Part shown: piece after piece, positions 39,663-47,974 of the stretch
Layout of the letters: every line of letters begins with the position of its first letter
How positions within the stretch are numbered: position 1 is the stretch's first letter
NCBI GenBank assembly: GCA_965221215.1
Contig: OZ244872.1
Location: 1,054,001-1,118,000 of the forward strand
Reading direction: 5' to 3'
DNA: 64,000 nucleotides
Source of the DNA: Aldehydirespirator sp965221215
Lineage (GTDB): Bacteria > Actinomycetota > Acidimicrobiia > Acidimicrobiales > Aldehydirespiratoraceae
The notes under the pieces: generated by a model
The model's database searches: none
Seen by the model: the letters and a program-made list of their open reading frames with translations, nothing else
Told to the model about the DNA's origin: nothing
Position numbers and translations under genes: made by a program

Positions 39663-41468
39663 GTGAAGGCTGAGATTCTGAGACGGGGCTGGGGAGGGCC
39701 GGTCACGCCCTACGCGGCCGCGGTCGGTGCGGTCACGGGAGCGTGGCTGCTGGTGGGAGTGCCGCTGGCAGTGGTCGCAATTCTGGCCGGGGCGTGTCTG
39801 TGGAGGCCGAGCCCGCTGCTCGTGTTGGTGGCGGTTGCGGCCTTGGCCGGGTTCTTCGGCTCAAGAGCGCTGGACGGTCTCGCCGATCCGCCCTCGGGGC
39901 CCGTCGAGGGCTGGGTCAGGCTGCTCGACGATCCCCGGCCGCTGGGCACGAACGGCATCCGAGTCACGGTCCGCCACGGCCGCTCCCGGCTCGAGGCCAG
40001 GGCCTACGGCGCGACAGCCGCACGACTCGACGACCTGCTGGCCGGCGAGCGGGTGCATGTCTCGGCAACGGCACGGCCTGCCGCCAGCGACTGGCACCGC
40101 TGGCGGCACGTTGCCGGCACTCTCAACGTCAACGCAGTGGGCGAGCGAGGCGCAGCGGCGCCGCTGGCAGCGTTCACCAACCGCGTACGGCGGCTGCTGG
40201 AATCCGGGGCTCTCAGCCTGTCCGACGACAGCCGAGCCATGTTCGCGGGGATGGTCTACGGCGATGACCGCAGCCAGTCGCCCCGTCTCTACGACGACTT
40301 TCGGGCCGCCGGTCTGGGCCATCTGCTGGTGGTGTCGGGACAGAACGTCGCCTTCGTGCTGGCGCTGGCCTCACCGCTGGTGGTCCGCACCCGCCCCGGC
40401 GTTCGCCTGCTGGTGCTGCTGGCGCTGTTGGCCGTGTTCGCGGTGCTCACCCGCTTCGAGCCCTCGGTTCTGAGGGCAGTGACCATGGCCACCGTCGCCG
40501 TGACCAGTGCGGCGCTGGGCCGGCCCGAGACCGGTCGCAGAACCCTGGCCTGGGCGGTGGCCGCGGTGGTGGTGGCCGATCCGTTTCTGGTGCGGAGCCT
40601 TGCGTTCCAGCTCTCGGTGTGCGCCACCTGCGGGCTGCTGTGGATCACGCCCGGGCTGGCTGAGAAGCTGCCCGGTCCCCGTCCGCTGGCGCTGGCGGTG
40701 GCGACCACCGCCGGAGCCCAGTTGGCGGTGACGCCGCTGCTGGTAGCGGTGTTCGGCGTCGTGCCCGTGGCCTCGCTGCCCGCCAACGTCGCCGCCGGTC
40801 CCGCCACTGCGCCGGTGATGATGTGGGGCCTCACCGGCGGGCTGGCCGCCGGAATGATCGGAGGGCCAATCGCTTGGCTCATCCACCGGCCCACCGCGGC
40901 GCTGCTGTGGTGGGTGAGAAGCGTGGCGGCGGCTGCGGCGGCCGCGCCCCCGGCGGTGCTGGGTGTCGGCGGCGCGACGGCAGTGGGGATCGGAGCTGCC
41001 CTCGTGCTCGTCTCTCGCCGGCTGGAGCGGGCCAAGCGGCTGGGCGCGGCAGGCACGGCGGTGGCGATAGTTGCGCTGGTTCACAGCGTGCTGGCGGCCG
41101 CGTCGCCCCCGCCGGGATGGTCGGAAGCCGCCGGGGTGCGCCTGTTCTCACATCACTCCGCGACGGTGGTCGTGCTGGACGAGTCGGCCCGGCCCAGAGA
41201 TCTGCTGGAGTCGCTGCGCCTGGCCGGGGTGCGCCGGGCGGACCTGATAGTGGCGGCGAGCGGCGGCGCGTCGGATGCCCACGCCGTGCTGGCGTTGCGC
41301 GACCGCTACCGCACCGCGGCGGTGGTGGCCCCGCCCATGCACCGGGTGCCGGGGGCGCGCACCGCCCGCACCGGCGATGTCGTTCGGGTCGGCTTGGTGA
41401 CGGTAGAAGTCGTGGCCGACTCACCGGAGCTCGCCGTCGCCGTCGCTGCCGGAACCCTCGGGCGTTGA
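39663..41468 (+). CDS. comEC: ComEC/Rec2 competence channel with degenerate C-terminal nuclease domain
   Basis: Integral membrane DNA-uptake channel of 601 residues, starting at GTG 39663. After an N-terminal membrane region and OB-like DUF4131 part (WVRLLDDPRPLGTNGIRVTV), the competence domain is recognised by SDDSRAMFAGMVYGDDRSQSP and GLGHLLVVSGQNVAFVLALA, followed by many membrane helices. The C-terminal beta-lactamase-like domain expected in ComEC is shortened and lacks the metal motif H-x-H-x-D-H; the corresponding place reads LIVAASGGASDAHAVLALRDRY. Hydrolysis of the non-transported strand by this domain is therefore unlikely. The upstream gene is comEA and holA follows after 74 bases, the usual order. 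Confidence 0.9.
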   Translation: MKAEILRRGWGGPVTPYAAAVGAVTGAWLLVGVPLAVVAILAGACLWRPSPLLVLVAVAALAGFFGSRALDGLADPPSGPVEGWVRLLDDPRPLGTNGIRVTVRHGRSRLEARAYGATAARLDDLLAGERVHVSATARPAASDWHRWRHVAGTLNVNAVGERGAAAPLAAFTNRVRRLLESGALSLSDDSRAMFAGMVYGDDRSQSPRLYDDFRAAGLGHLLVVSGQNVAFVLALASPLVVRTRPGVRLLVLLALLAVFAVLTRFEPSVLRAVTMATVAVTSAALGRPETGRRTLAWAVAAVVVADPFLVRSLAFQLSVCATCGLLWITPGLAEKLPGPRPLALAVATTAGAQLAVTPLLVAVFGVVPVASLPANVAAGPATAPVMMWGLTGGLAAGMIGGPIAWLIHRPTAALLWWVRSVAAAAAAAPPAVLGVGGATAVGIGAALVLVSRRLERAKRLGAAGTAVAIVALVHSVLAAASPPPGWSEAAGVRLFSHHSATVVVLDESARPRDLLESLRLAGVRRADLIVAASGGASDAHAVLALRDRYRTAAVVAPPMHRVPGARTARTGDVVRVGLVTVEVVADSPELAVAVAAGTLGR

Positions 41469-41542
41469 GCGCGAAGTTGTGCCAAGAGGGCGCGATGGAT
41501 GCCACCGCGGCGCGGGTCGGTCGGCCGTAACATCGGCCCACC

Positions 41543-42559
41543 ATGAGTGTCCAGCTCCTAAGCGGCGACGATCCTGTGCTGGTGGCCGAGGCGGTCGCCA
41601 GAGTCATCAAGGAGTCCCTGGGCGACGAGGACCGCAGCCTGGCGCTGGAACAGCTCGACGAGACCAGCCTGCGCGACCCCGACGGCGGCTGGCGGCTGGC
41701 CCCGCTGGTCGACGCCGCCCAGACCGAGCCGTTCCTCACCTCGCGCCGGGTGGTGGTGGGACGCCACCTGGCCCGGTTCTCCCGCAAGGGCGACACCGAC
41801 GAGCTGGTGCGCCTGCTGGAGACGCTGCCGGCCACCACCCATCTGGTGCTGGTGTGGGAGCGGGGCGCCGATCCACCGATGGGCGGGCGCATGGCCGCGG
41901 TGCCCAAGGCGCTGGCGGCCGCGGTGAAGGAGGCCGGAGGCGACTCGCTGAGCGTGACCCCGCCGAGGGGCAAGTCCGACGCCCACAAATGGCTGCGCAG
42001 TCAGCTCGAACAGTCGGGTCTGCGCTTCGAGCCCGCCGCGGTGGCGGCCGTCGACGACCTGGTGGGCGCCGACCGCGGCAACATTGTCGGGCTGCTGCGA
42101 ACCCTGGAGGGGGCGCTGGGAACCGGAGCGGCCGTCACCGCCGACGATGTGGCCGTCTACGGCGGGGATCCTGGCTCGGTGGTTCCGTGGGAGCTCGACG
42201 ACGCCATCGACCGGGGAGACATCGGCGAGGCGCTGAGGGTGCTGCACCGGCTGCTGCCGGCTCGCCATCCGCTGCAGCTGCTGGCCGCGCTGGGCGGGCG
42301 GTACCAGCGGATGCTGCGCCTCGACGGCGCGGGCGCGGCCGACGAGCGCCAGGCCGCACAGATCCTGGAGATGAAGGGCTCGACTTTCCCGGCCAAGAAG
42401 ATACTGGGCCAGACCCGCAGGCTGGGCTCAGAGAAGGTGGCCCGGGCCATCCGGCTGCTGGCCGACGCCGACCTAGCCCTGCGGGGGACGCTCGACTGGC
42501 CCGACGAGCTGGTGATGGAGGTGCTGGTCGCCCGGCTGGCCGCCCTGTCGGCCCGCTGA
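41543..42559 (+). CDS. holA: DNA polymerase III subunit delta
   Basis: Clamp-loader subunit of 338 residues that opens the sliding clamp. The delta family pattern is present: LLSGDDPVLVAEAVARVIK, a central domain with VVVGRHLARFSRKGDTDELVRLLETLP, LVGADRGNIVGLLRTLEGALG, and a C-terminal collar domain with HPLQLLAALGGRYQRML and ILEMKGSTFPAKKILGQTRRLG. Its location between comEC and rpsT is the conserved position. TAACAT lies 9 bases upstream of ATG 41543. It is convergent with rpsT. Confidence 0.95.
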   Translation: MSVQLLSGDDPVLVAEAVARVIKESLGDEDRSLALEQLDETSLRDPDGGWRLAPLVDAAQTEPFLTSRRVVVGRHLARFSRKGDTDELVRLLETLPATTHLVLVWERGADPPMGGRMAAVPKALAAAVKEAGGDSLSVTPPRGKSDAHKWLRSQLEQSGLRFEPAAVAAVDDLVGADRGNIVGLLRTLEGALGTGAAVTADDVAVYGGDPGSVVPWELDDAIDRGDIGEALRVLHRLLPARHPLQLLAALGGRYQRMLRLDGAGAADERQAAQILEMKGSTFPAKKILGQTRRLGSEKVARAIRLLADADLALRGTLDWPDELVMEVLVARLAALSAR

Positions 42560-42583
42560 CCCAGCGGCGCTGTCTGGCCCGGG

Positions 42584-42595
42584 CGCTCGGCCTCT
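42584..42595 (-). repeat. Solo end of the palindromic element after holA
   Basis: CGCTCGGCCTCT lies 24 bases after the holA stop, between the convergent holA and rpsT genes, without the rest of the element. Confidence 0.4.
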
Positions 42596-42611
42596 GGGCT
42601 AGTTGAGGCGG

Positions 42612-42884
42612 TCAGTCCTCGTCGGAGCGCAGACGCTGGATCTCGCGCACCAGCCGGCTCTTGCGGCGGGCCGCGGTGTTCTTGTGGATCACGCCCTTGG
42701 CCGCCGCCTTGTCGATCCGCTTGATGGCGAGGCGCAGGGTCTCATCGGAGACCTCGTCGTCGTGGTCGACCGCGGCCAGCGCGGCCTTGGTCCGGGTGTT
42801 CACCTCGGAACGAACCGTCCGGTTGCGCAGCCGGCGCTTCTCGTTCTGCCGGTTGCGCTTGATCTGTGACTTGATGTTGGCCAC
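42612..42884 (-). CDS. rpsT: 30S ribosomal protein S20
   Basis: Small basic protein of 90 residues that binds 16S rRNA. NIKSQIKRNRQNEKRRLRNR at the start and KRIDKAAAKGVIHKNTAARRKSRL near the end are the S20 signatures. GTG 42884 gives the conserved N-terminus and has AGGTGA a few bases upstream; the longer frame is not supported. It is on the opposite strand to its neighbours, as usual in this cluster. Confidence 0.97.
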   Translation of the reverse strand: MANIKSQIKRNRQNEKRRLRNRTVRSEVNTRTKAALAAVDHDDEVSDETLRLAIKRIDKAAAKGVIHKNTAARRKSRLVREIQRLRSDED

Positions 42885-42991
42885 GCTCACCTGCCGTCGT
42901 GTTGGGCCTTGAAACCAGCGGTCGAGGCTAGCGTTGCCCCGCCGCCGTCGCACCGTTGCGCCCCGCCTGCGAGCGCCGATACGAGAGCCCC

Positions 42992-44776
42992 ATGGACCTG
43001 CACCGCATCCGCAACACGTCGATCATCGCCCATATCGACCACGGCAAGTCCACGTTGGCCGACCGCATGCTGGAGCTGACCGGCGCGGTCAACGCGCGCG
43101 AGATGCGCGAGCAGTACCTCGACTCGATGGACCTCGAGCGCGAGCGGGGCATCACCATCAAGCTCCAGTCGGTGCGGCTCAACTGGCGCGACCATGTGAT
43201 CAATCTGATCGACACGCCGGGCCATGTGGACTTCAGCTACGAGGTCAGCCGGTCGCTGGCCGCCTGCGAGTCGGTGATCCTGGTGGTGGACGCGGCTCAG
43301 GGGATCGAGGCCCAGACCCTGGCCAACTGCTACCAGGCCATGGAGAACGACCTCGACGTGGTGGCCGTGCTCAACAAGATCGATCTGCCCGCCGCCGACC
43401 CCGACCGCGCCGCGGAGGAGATCGAGCGGGTGCTCGGCATCGACGCCGCCGACGTGCTGCAGATCTCGGCCAAAACCGGCGACGGCGTGGCCGCGCTGCT
43501 CGACGCGGTGCTGGAGCGCACCTCGCCGCCCGCAGGGTCCGCCGATGAGCCACTCCAGGCGCTGATCTTCGACTCGCACTTCGACCAGTACCGGGGGGTG
43601 GTGTCGTCGGTGCGGGTGGTCAACGGGGTGCTGGCCGGGCAGGCGCGGCTGCGGTTCATGCAGGCCGGCACGATCCACAGCGCCGACGAGGTCGGAGTGC
43701 GCACCCCCGCCAACGAGATCGTCGAGCGACTGGGCCCCGGCGAGACCGGGTATCTGATCGCGGGGATCAAGGATGTGGGCGAGGCCCGCTCGGGAGAGAC
43801 CGTCACCGACGAGGCCCGGCCCGCGCCCGAGCCCCTCGACGGGTACGCGGAGCCCAAGCCGATGGTGTTCTCGGGCCTGTATCCCACCGACGGCGACGAC
43901 TTCACCAACCTGCGGTCGGCCCTGTCCAAGCTGCGCCTCAACGACGCCGGCTTCACCTACGAGCCCGAGACCTCCGGCGCGCTGGGCTTCGGCTTCCGTT
44001 GCGGGTTCCTGGGCCTGCTGCACATGGAGATCGTCCGCGAGCGCCTGGAGCGGGAGTTCGACCTGTCGCTGATCTCCACCGCCCCGTCGGTGCAGTACCG
44101 GGTGACGATGGTCAACGGCGATGAGGCCGCGGTGTCCAATCCCTCCGACATGCCTCCGGCGGGCGAGATCTCGGCGGTGGCCGAGCCCAGCCTGGCCGCG
44201 GCCCTGATCACGCCGACCGACTACACCGGCACGGTGATGGAGCTGTGCCAGGCCCGCCGGGGCGAGTTGGTGCGCATGGAGTACCTGTCGCCGGAGCGGG
44301 TGGAGCTGCGCTACCGGCTGCCGCTGGCCGAGGTGGTGGTCGACTTCTTCGACCAGCTCAAGAGCCGCACCCAGGGCTACGCCAGCCTCGACTACGAGCC
44401 CGACGGATACGACGAGGCCGACCTGGTGAAGGTGGACGTGCTGTTGCAGGGGGTGCCGGTGGACGCCTTCTCCACCGTCGTGCACCGCGACCGGGCCTAC
44501 ACCTACGGGCGGGCCATGGTCGGCCGGCTGCGGGAGCTGATTCCCCGCCAGCAGTTCGAGGTGCCCATCCAGGCCGCCATCGGGGGCCGCATCATCGCCC
44601 GAGAGACGGTCAAGGCCTACCGCAAGGACGTGACGGCCAAGCTGTACGGCGGCGACGTCACCCGCAAACGCAAGCTGCTCGAGAAGCAGAAGGCGGGCAA
44701 GCGGCGCATGAAGAGCATCGGTCGGGTGGACATCCCCCAGGAGGCCTTCATCTCCGCCCTCACCCTCGACGGGTAA
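42992..44776 (+). CDS. lepA: Elongation factor 4 (LepA)
   Basis: Translational GTPase of 594 residues, the normal length, that back-translocates or remodels stalled ribosomes. Visible are AHIDHGKST (G1, residues 13-21), RERGITIKLQSV (G2), DTPGHVDFSYEV (G3), NKIDLP (G4), then domain II, EF-G-like domains and the LepA-specific C-terminus with KAYRKDVTAKLYGGDVTRKRKLLEKQ and RMKSIGRVDIPQEAF. It starts at ATG 42992. hemW, often next in actinobacteria, is absent; hrcA follows after 10 bases. Confidence 0.98.
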   Translation: MDLHRIRNTSIIAHIDHGKSTLADRMLELTGAVNAREMREQYLDSMDLERERGITIKLQSVRLNWRDHVINLIDTPGHVDFSYEVSRSLAACESVILVVDAAQGIEAQTLANCYQAMENDLDVVAVLNKIDLPAADPDRAAEEIERVLGIDAADVLQISAKTGDGVAALLDAVLERTSPPAGSADEPLQALIFDSHFDQYRGVVSSVRVVNGVLAGQARLRFMQAGTIHSADEVGVRTPANEIVERLGPGETGYLIAGIKDVGEARSGETVTDEARPAPEPLDGYAEPKPMVFSGLYPTDGDDFTNLRSALSKLRLNDAGFTYEPETSGALGFGFRCGFLGLLHMEIVRERLEREFDLSLISTAPSVQYRVTMVNGDEAAVSNPSDMPPAGEISAVAEPSLAAALITPTDYTGTVMELCQARRGELVRMEYLSPERVELRYRLPLAEVVVDFFDQLKSRTQGYASLDYEPDGYDEADLVKVDVLLQGVPVDAFSTVVHRDRAYTYGRAMVGRLRELIPRQQFEVPIQAAIGGRIIARETVKAYRKDVTAKLYGGDVTRKRKLLEKQKAGKRRMKSIGRVDIPQEAFISALTLDG

Positions 44777-44779
44777 CAT
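44774..44779 (+). promoter_or_regulatory. Putative -10 box TAACAT for a leaderless hrcA transcript
   Basis: TAACAT overlaps the TAA stop codon of lepA and ends 7 bases before the hrcA ATG at 44787. No Shine-Dalgarno sequence fits in this short gap. It would allow hrcA to be transcribed separately from lepA. Confidence 0.4.
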
Positions 44780-44786
44780 CTTCGCC

Positions 44787-45779
44787 ATGCTCGACGACCG
44801 CAAGGCCGCCATCCTCTACGCCGTCGTTCAGGAGTACATCAGCACCGCCCAGCCGGTGGGCTCGGGCCGGGTGGCGCGCTCGCCGGGGATCGACGCCTCT
44901 CCGGCCACCGTGCGCAGCGAGATGGCCGTGCTGGCCGAGCAGCAGTACCTGATCCAGCCCCACACCAGCGCAGGCCGGGTGCCCACCGTCAAGGGCTACC
45001 GCTTCTTCGTGGACCAGTGGCGTCGGCGGTCGCCCGCGCCGAGGCTGGCCGCGGCCGACCGACAGCAGGTGAACGAGTTCTTCTCCGTCTCCCACGGCGG
45101 GTTCGAGTCGATCCTGTCCGACACCACCGGCCTGCTGTCGGATCTCACCGACTGGACGGCGGTGGTGGTGGCGCCCAGCCCCGCGGCGGCCACCGTCCGC
45201 TCGGCCCAGCTGGTGGAGCTCTCCGGCGGCGTGGTGATGGTGGTGGCGGTCATGTCCAACGGCGTGATCGAGAAGCGCACCATCGACGTGCCCGCCGACA
45301 CCTCCGCCGAGGTGGTGGCCGATGCCTCGCAGCGGCTGGCCCGCCGGGTGGTGGGGCGGACCCTGGCCGAGATCGATGATCGCGACGAGCCCGACGACCG
45401 GCTGCTGGCCGCGGCCATCGCCGCGTTGCAGGAAGCCCGGGCCCACCGCGAGGTGTTTGTGGGCGGCACCTCGAAGCTGGCTGCGGCCTTCGACGCGGTG
45501 GAGCAGCTCAGCGAGGTTCTGGGCCTGCTGGAGCAGCAGCTCGTAGTGGTGACGCTGATGCGCCGGGTGATCGACGGGGGTCGGCGGGTGGCCATCGGCG
45601 ACGAGACCGGGGTGCCCTCGCTGGCGGAGTGCTCGCTGGTGCTGGCCCCCTACAGCGCCGAAGGCACCGACGGCGGGGCCATCGGCATCGTCGGGCCCAC
45701 CCGGATGGACTATCCGCAGGCGCTGTCGGCGGTGGCGGCGGTGAGCAGCCGGCTCGGCTCAGCCCTCGGCGACGCCTGA
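44787..45779 (+). CDS. hrcA: Heat-inducible transcription repressor HrcA
   Basis: Repressor of class I heat-shock genes, binding CIRCE operators. The 330-residue chain has the winged-helix N-terminus (ILYAVVQEYISTAQPVGSGRVAR, SPATVRSEMAVLAEQQYL, HTSAGRVPTVKGYRFFVD) and the GAF-like dimerisation domain with HREVFVGGTSKL and EGTDGGAIGIVGPTRMDYPQALSAV. dnaJ follows 30 bases later, the standard pair. No CIRCE sequence (TTAGCACTC-N9-GAGTGCTAA) is visible in this region, so its targets, probably groES/groEL, lie elsewhere. Confidence 0.97.
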   Translation: MLDDRKAAILYAVVQEYISTAQPVGSGRVARSPGIDASPATVRSEMAVLAEQQYLIQPHTSAGRVPTVKGYRFFVDQWRRRSPAPRLAAADRQQVNEFFSVSHGGFESILSDTTGLLSDLTDWTAVVVAPSPAAATVRSAQLVELSGGVVMVVAVMSNGVIEKRTIDVPADTSAEVVADASQRLARRVVGRTLAEIDDRDEPDDRLLAAAIAALQEARAHREVFVGGTSKLAAAFDAVEQLSEVLGLLEQQLVVVTLMRRVIDGGRRVAIGDETGVPSLAECSLVLAPYSAEGTDGGAIGIVGPTRMDYPQALSAVAAVSSRLGSALGDA

Positions 45780-45809
45780 GACGGCCGGCCGCACCTGAAG
45801 CGAGCCCCG

Positions 45810-46928
45810 ATGGCCGACCACTACGAGACGCTGGGGGTGGAGCGCGGCGCCACCGACGAGGAGCTCAAGCGGGCCTACCGCAAGAAGGCCCGCCAGTACC
45901 ACCCCGACGCCAACCCCGGCGACGCCTCCGCCGAGGCTCGCTTCAAGGAGGTGAGTGCGGCCTACGAGGTGCTGTCGGATCCGGAGCGTCGCTCGCGCTA
46001 TGACCGCTTCGGCACCGACGACGCCTCGGCGGCCCGCATGGGCGATCCGTTCAGCGGGGGGCTGGGCAGCATCTTCGACGCTTTCTTCGGCGGCGATTCG
46101 CCCTTCGGGAGCTTCGGATCGGGGTCGCGCCGCCAGGGTCCCCCGGCGGGCGAGGATCTGGAGGCCCACGTCGACCTCGATCTCCACGAGGTGGTGTTCG
46201 GGGCCGAGCGGGAGGTGTCGGTGCGCACCGCGGTGCGATGCGAGTCCTGCGACGGCAGCGGGGCCTCCGACGGCACCTCGCCGGTGCGGTGCTCACAGTG
46301 CGGCGGCTCGGGGCAGGTTCGGGCCGTGCGCCAGTCGATGCTGGGCCAGATGGTGACCGCCGCACCCTGCGATGCGTGCGGCGGGCTGGGCGAGATGATC
46401 GAGCAGCCCTGCGGCGACTGCGACGGCCACGGGCGGGTGCTGGAGCGCCGCACCTACAGCGTGCAGGTGCCGGTGGGCGTGGACGACGGCACCACCTTGC
46501 GGCTGAGCGGGAGGGGAGCGGCCGGCGCCCGGGGCGGACCCCACGGCGACCTCTACGTGCATACTCGGGTGCGTCCTCATCCGCGCTTTCACCGCAACGG
46601 CAGCGATCTGGTGCATGAGCTGCATGTGCCGTTCACACAGGCCGCGCTGGGGGCCAAGCTCGACTACGAGACGCTCGACGGCAGCGAGGAGATCGTGATC
46701 GCCAAGGGCACCGAGACCGGTGCGGTGCTGCGGCTGCGGGGCCGCGGCGTGCCCCATGTGCGGGGTCGGGGTCGGGGCGATCTGCTCATTCAGCTGGTGG
46801 TGGACGTGCCCGACGACCTGACCGGCGAGCAGGAGGAACTGGTGCGCCGGCTGGCCGAGTTGCGGGGCGAGGAGGTGGCCGAGCCCAGCGAGGGCCTGCT
46901 GGGCCGGATCCGCACCGCCTTCAGGTGA
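45810..46928 (+). CDS. dnaJ: Chaperone protein DnaJ
   Basis: DnaK co-chaperone of 372 residues with all regions: J domain (HPD at 31-33), a Gly/Phe-rich linker (SGGLGSIFDAFFGGDSPFGS), the zinc-binding region with four C-x2-C-x-G-x-G repeats (CESCDGSG, CSQCGGSG, CDACGGLG, CGDCDGHG), and the substrate-binding C-terminal domain. Following hrcA and preceding rsmE, it sits in the conserved heat-shock/rRNA methylation cluster. Confidence 0.98.
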   Translation: MADHYETLGVERGATDEELKRAYRKKARQYHPDANPGDASAEARFKEVSAAYEVLSDPERRSRYDRFGTDDASAARMGDPFSGGLGSIFDAFFGGDSPFGSFGSGSRRQGPPAGEDLEAHVDLDLHEVVFGAEREVSVRTAVRCESCDGSGASDGTSPVRCSQCGGSGQVRAVRQSMLGQMVTAAPCDACGGLGEMIEQPCGDCDGHGRVLERRTYSVQVPVGVDDGTTLRLSGRGAAGARGGPHGDLYVHTRVRPHPRFHRNGSDLVHELHVPFTQAALGAKLDYETLDGSEEIVIAKGTETGAVLRLRGRGVPHVRGRGRGDLLIQLVVDVPDDLTGEQEELVRRLAELRGEEVAEPSEGLLGRIRTAFR

Positions 46929-47007
46929 GCGGCCCGGCATCCGGCTCGCCAGTTGGATGTCTGGCCTGCCACCTGGCAGCCCGAGGCTCTGAGGCGGTGG
47001 TAGGCCG

Positions 47008-47727
47008 GTGAGCGGCTCGAGCACAGTCGCCGGCGGTACCGGTTCGGGCCCGCATGTTCTGGTCGACGATGTGGACGCGCCAGAACTGCTTGCCGACGAC
47101 CGGCACCACCTGGAGAGAGCGCTGCGGCTGCGGTCCGGTGATCTGCTGACCGTCGGCGACGGCGTGGGCCGATGGCGACCGTGCCGCTACGGGGATCTGA
47201 TCGTGCCGGTGGGCGAGGTCGTGGCGACTGCTCCGCCGAGTCCCGCGCTGGCCGTGGGCTTTGCGGTGCTGAAGGGGGGACGCTCCGAGACCATTGTGCA
47301 GAAGCTCACCGAGCTGGGAGTGGACCGGATCGTGCCGTTTGTGGCCGAGCGGTCGGTGGTGCGCTGGGATGAGGTCAAGACGGCTCGGCTGATGCAGCGG
47401 TGGCGGCGGGTGGCTCGCGAGGCGGTGATGCAGTGCCGCCGTCTGTGGCTGCCACAGGTGGAGCCGGTGCGGACTTTCGGCGAGCTCGACCTGGGAGGAG
47501 CCGCGCTGGCCGTGACCGAGGGTGGGCCGCTGGCAGCGGGGGAGAACTTCGTGCTGGTCGGTCCCGAGGGCGGTTGGACCGAAGCGGAACTGGCCGCAGT
47601 GGATCGCCACATCTGCCTGGGTCCGCACACAATGCGGTCCGAGACAGCTGCAATCGCAGCGGGTGCATTGCTGGGTGCTCGCCGCAGCGGCCACCTGCCC
47701 GCGGCCGGCGATGTCAGCGGGGACTGA
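47008..47727 (+). CDS. rsmE: 16S rRNA (uracil(1498)-N3)-methyltransferase
   Basis: SPOUT-class methyltransferase of 239 residues acting on U1498 of 16S rRNA. The PUA-like N-terminal domain (HHLERALRLRSGDLLTVGDG) is followed by the SPOUT knot with VQKLTELGVDRIVPFVAERSV, REAVMQCRRLWLPQVEPV, FVLVGPEGGWTEAELAAVD and MRSETAAIAAG, which together bind S-adenosylmethionine. It starts at GTG 47008. The last 14 bases overlap the end of a small convergent gene. Confidence 0.95.
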   Translation: MSGSSTVAGGTGSGPHVLVDDVDAPELLADDRHHLERALRLRSGDLLTVGDGVGRWRPCRYGDLIVPVGEVVATAPPSPALAVGFAVLKGGRSETIVQKLTELGVDRIVPFVAERSVVRWDEVKTARLMQRWRRVAREAVMQCRRLWLPQVEPVRTFGELDLGGAALAVTEGGPLAAGENFVLVGPEGGWTEAELAAVDRHICLGPHTMRSETAAIAAGALLGARRSGHLPAAGDVSGD

Positions 47728-47974
47728 CTTCGCTGATCTTGAATAGGTCCTCGGGTGCCGTCGCGGTGTGGCCTGAGACGGGGCTGCGGCCGGGAGTCGG
47801 GGCAGCGTCGATGTCGCTGATCTTGAAGAGATCCGAGGATGCGGCCGGCATCTCGCCGGAGGTTGGAGCGGTGCTAGCTGGGGCTGAACCGATATCGCGA
47901 ACGGCGTAGGGAGCTGGGTTAGCCGCTGCGACCAAGGTCAGCGCGGCAATCGCCATCGGCCACCCGAGAATCAT
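47714..47974 (-). CDS. Small secreted or membrane protein coupled to a pseudokinase
   Basis: Predicted protein of 86 residues. An N-terminal hydrophobic segment (ILGWPMAIAALTLVAAANPA) looks like a signal or single membrane helix; the remainder is polar and contains the motif DLFKIS twice (DLFKISDIDAAP and DLFKISEVSPR). The ATG overlaps the stop of the upstream pseudokinase gene by 4 bases (ATGA), a strong sign that it is a real, translationally coupled gene. No family is recognised. The duplicated motif suggests a short linear binding element, but that is inference. Confidence 0.65.
   Translation of the reverse strand: MILGWPMAIAALTLVAAANPAPYAVRDIGSAPASTAPTSGEMPAASSDLFKISDIDAAPTPGRSPVSGHTATAPEDLFKISEVSPR

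Noticed and set aside
44700..45830. CIRCE operator near hrcA-dnaJ
   Set aside because: No TTAGCACTC...GAGTGCTAA-type inverted repeat could be found in the gaps around hrcA or dnaJ.
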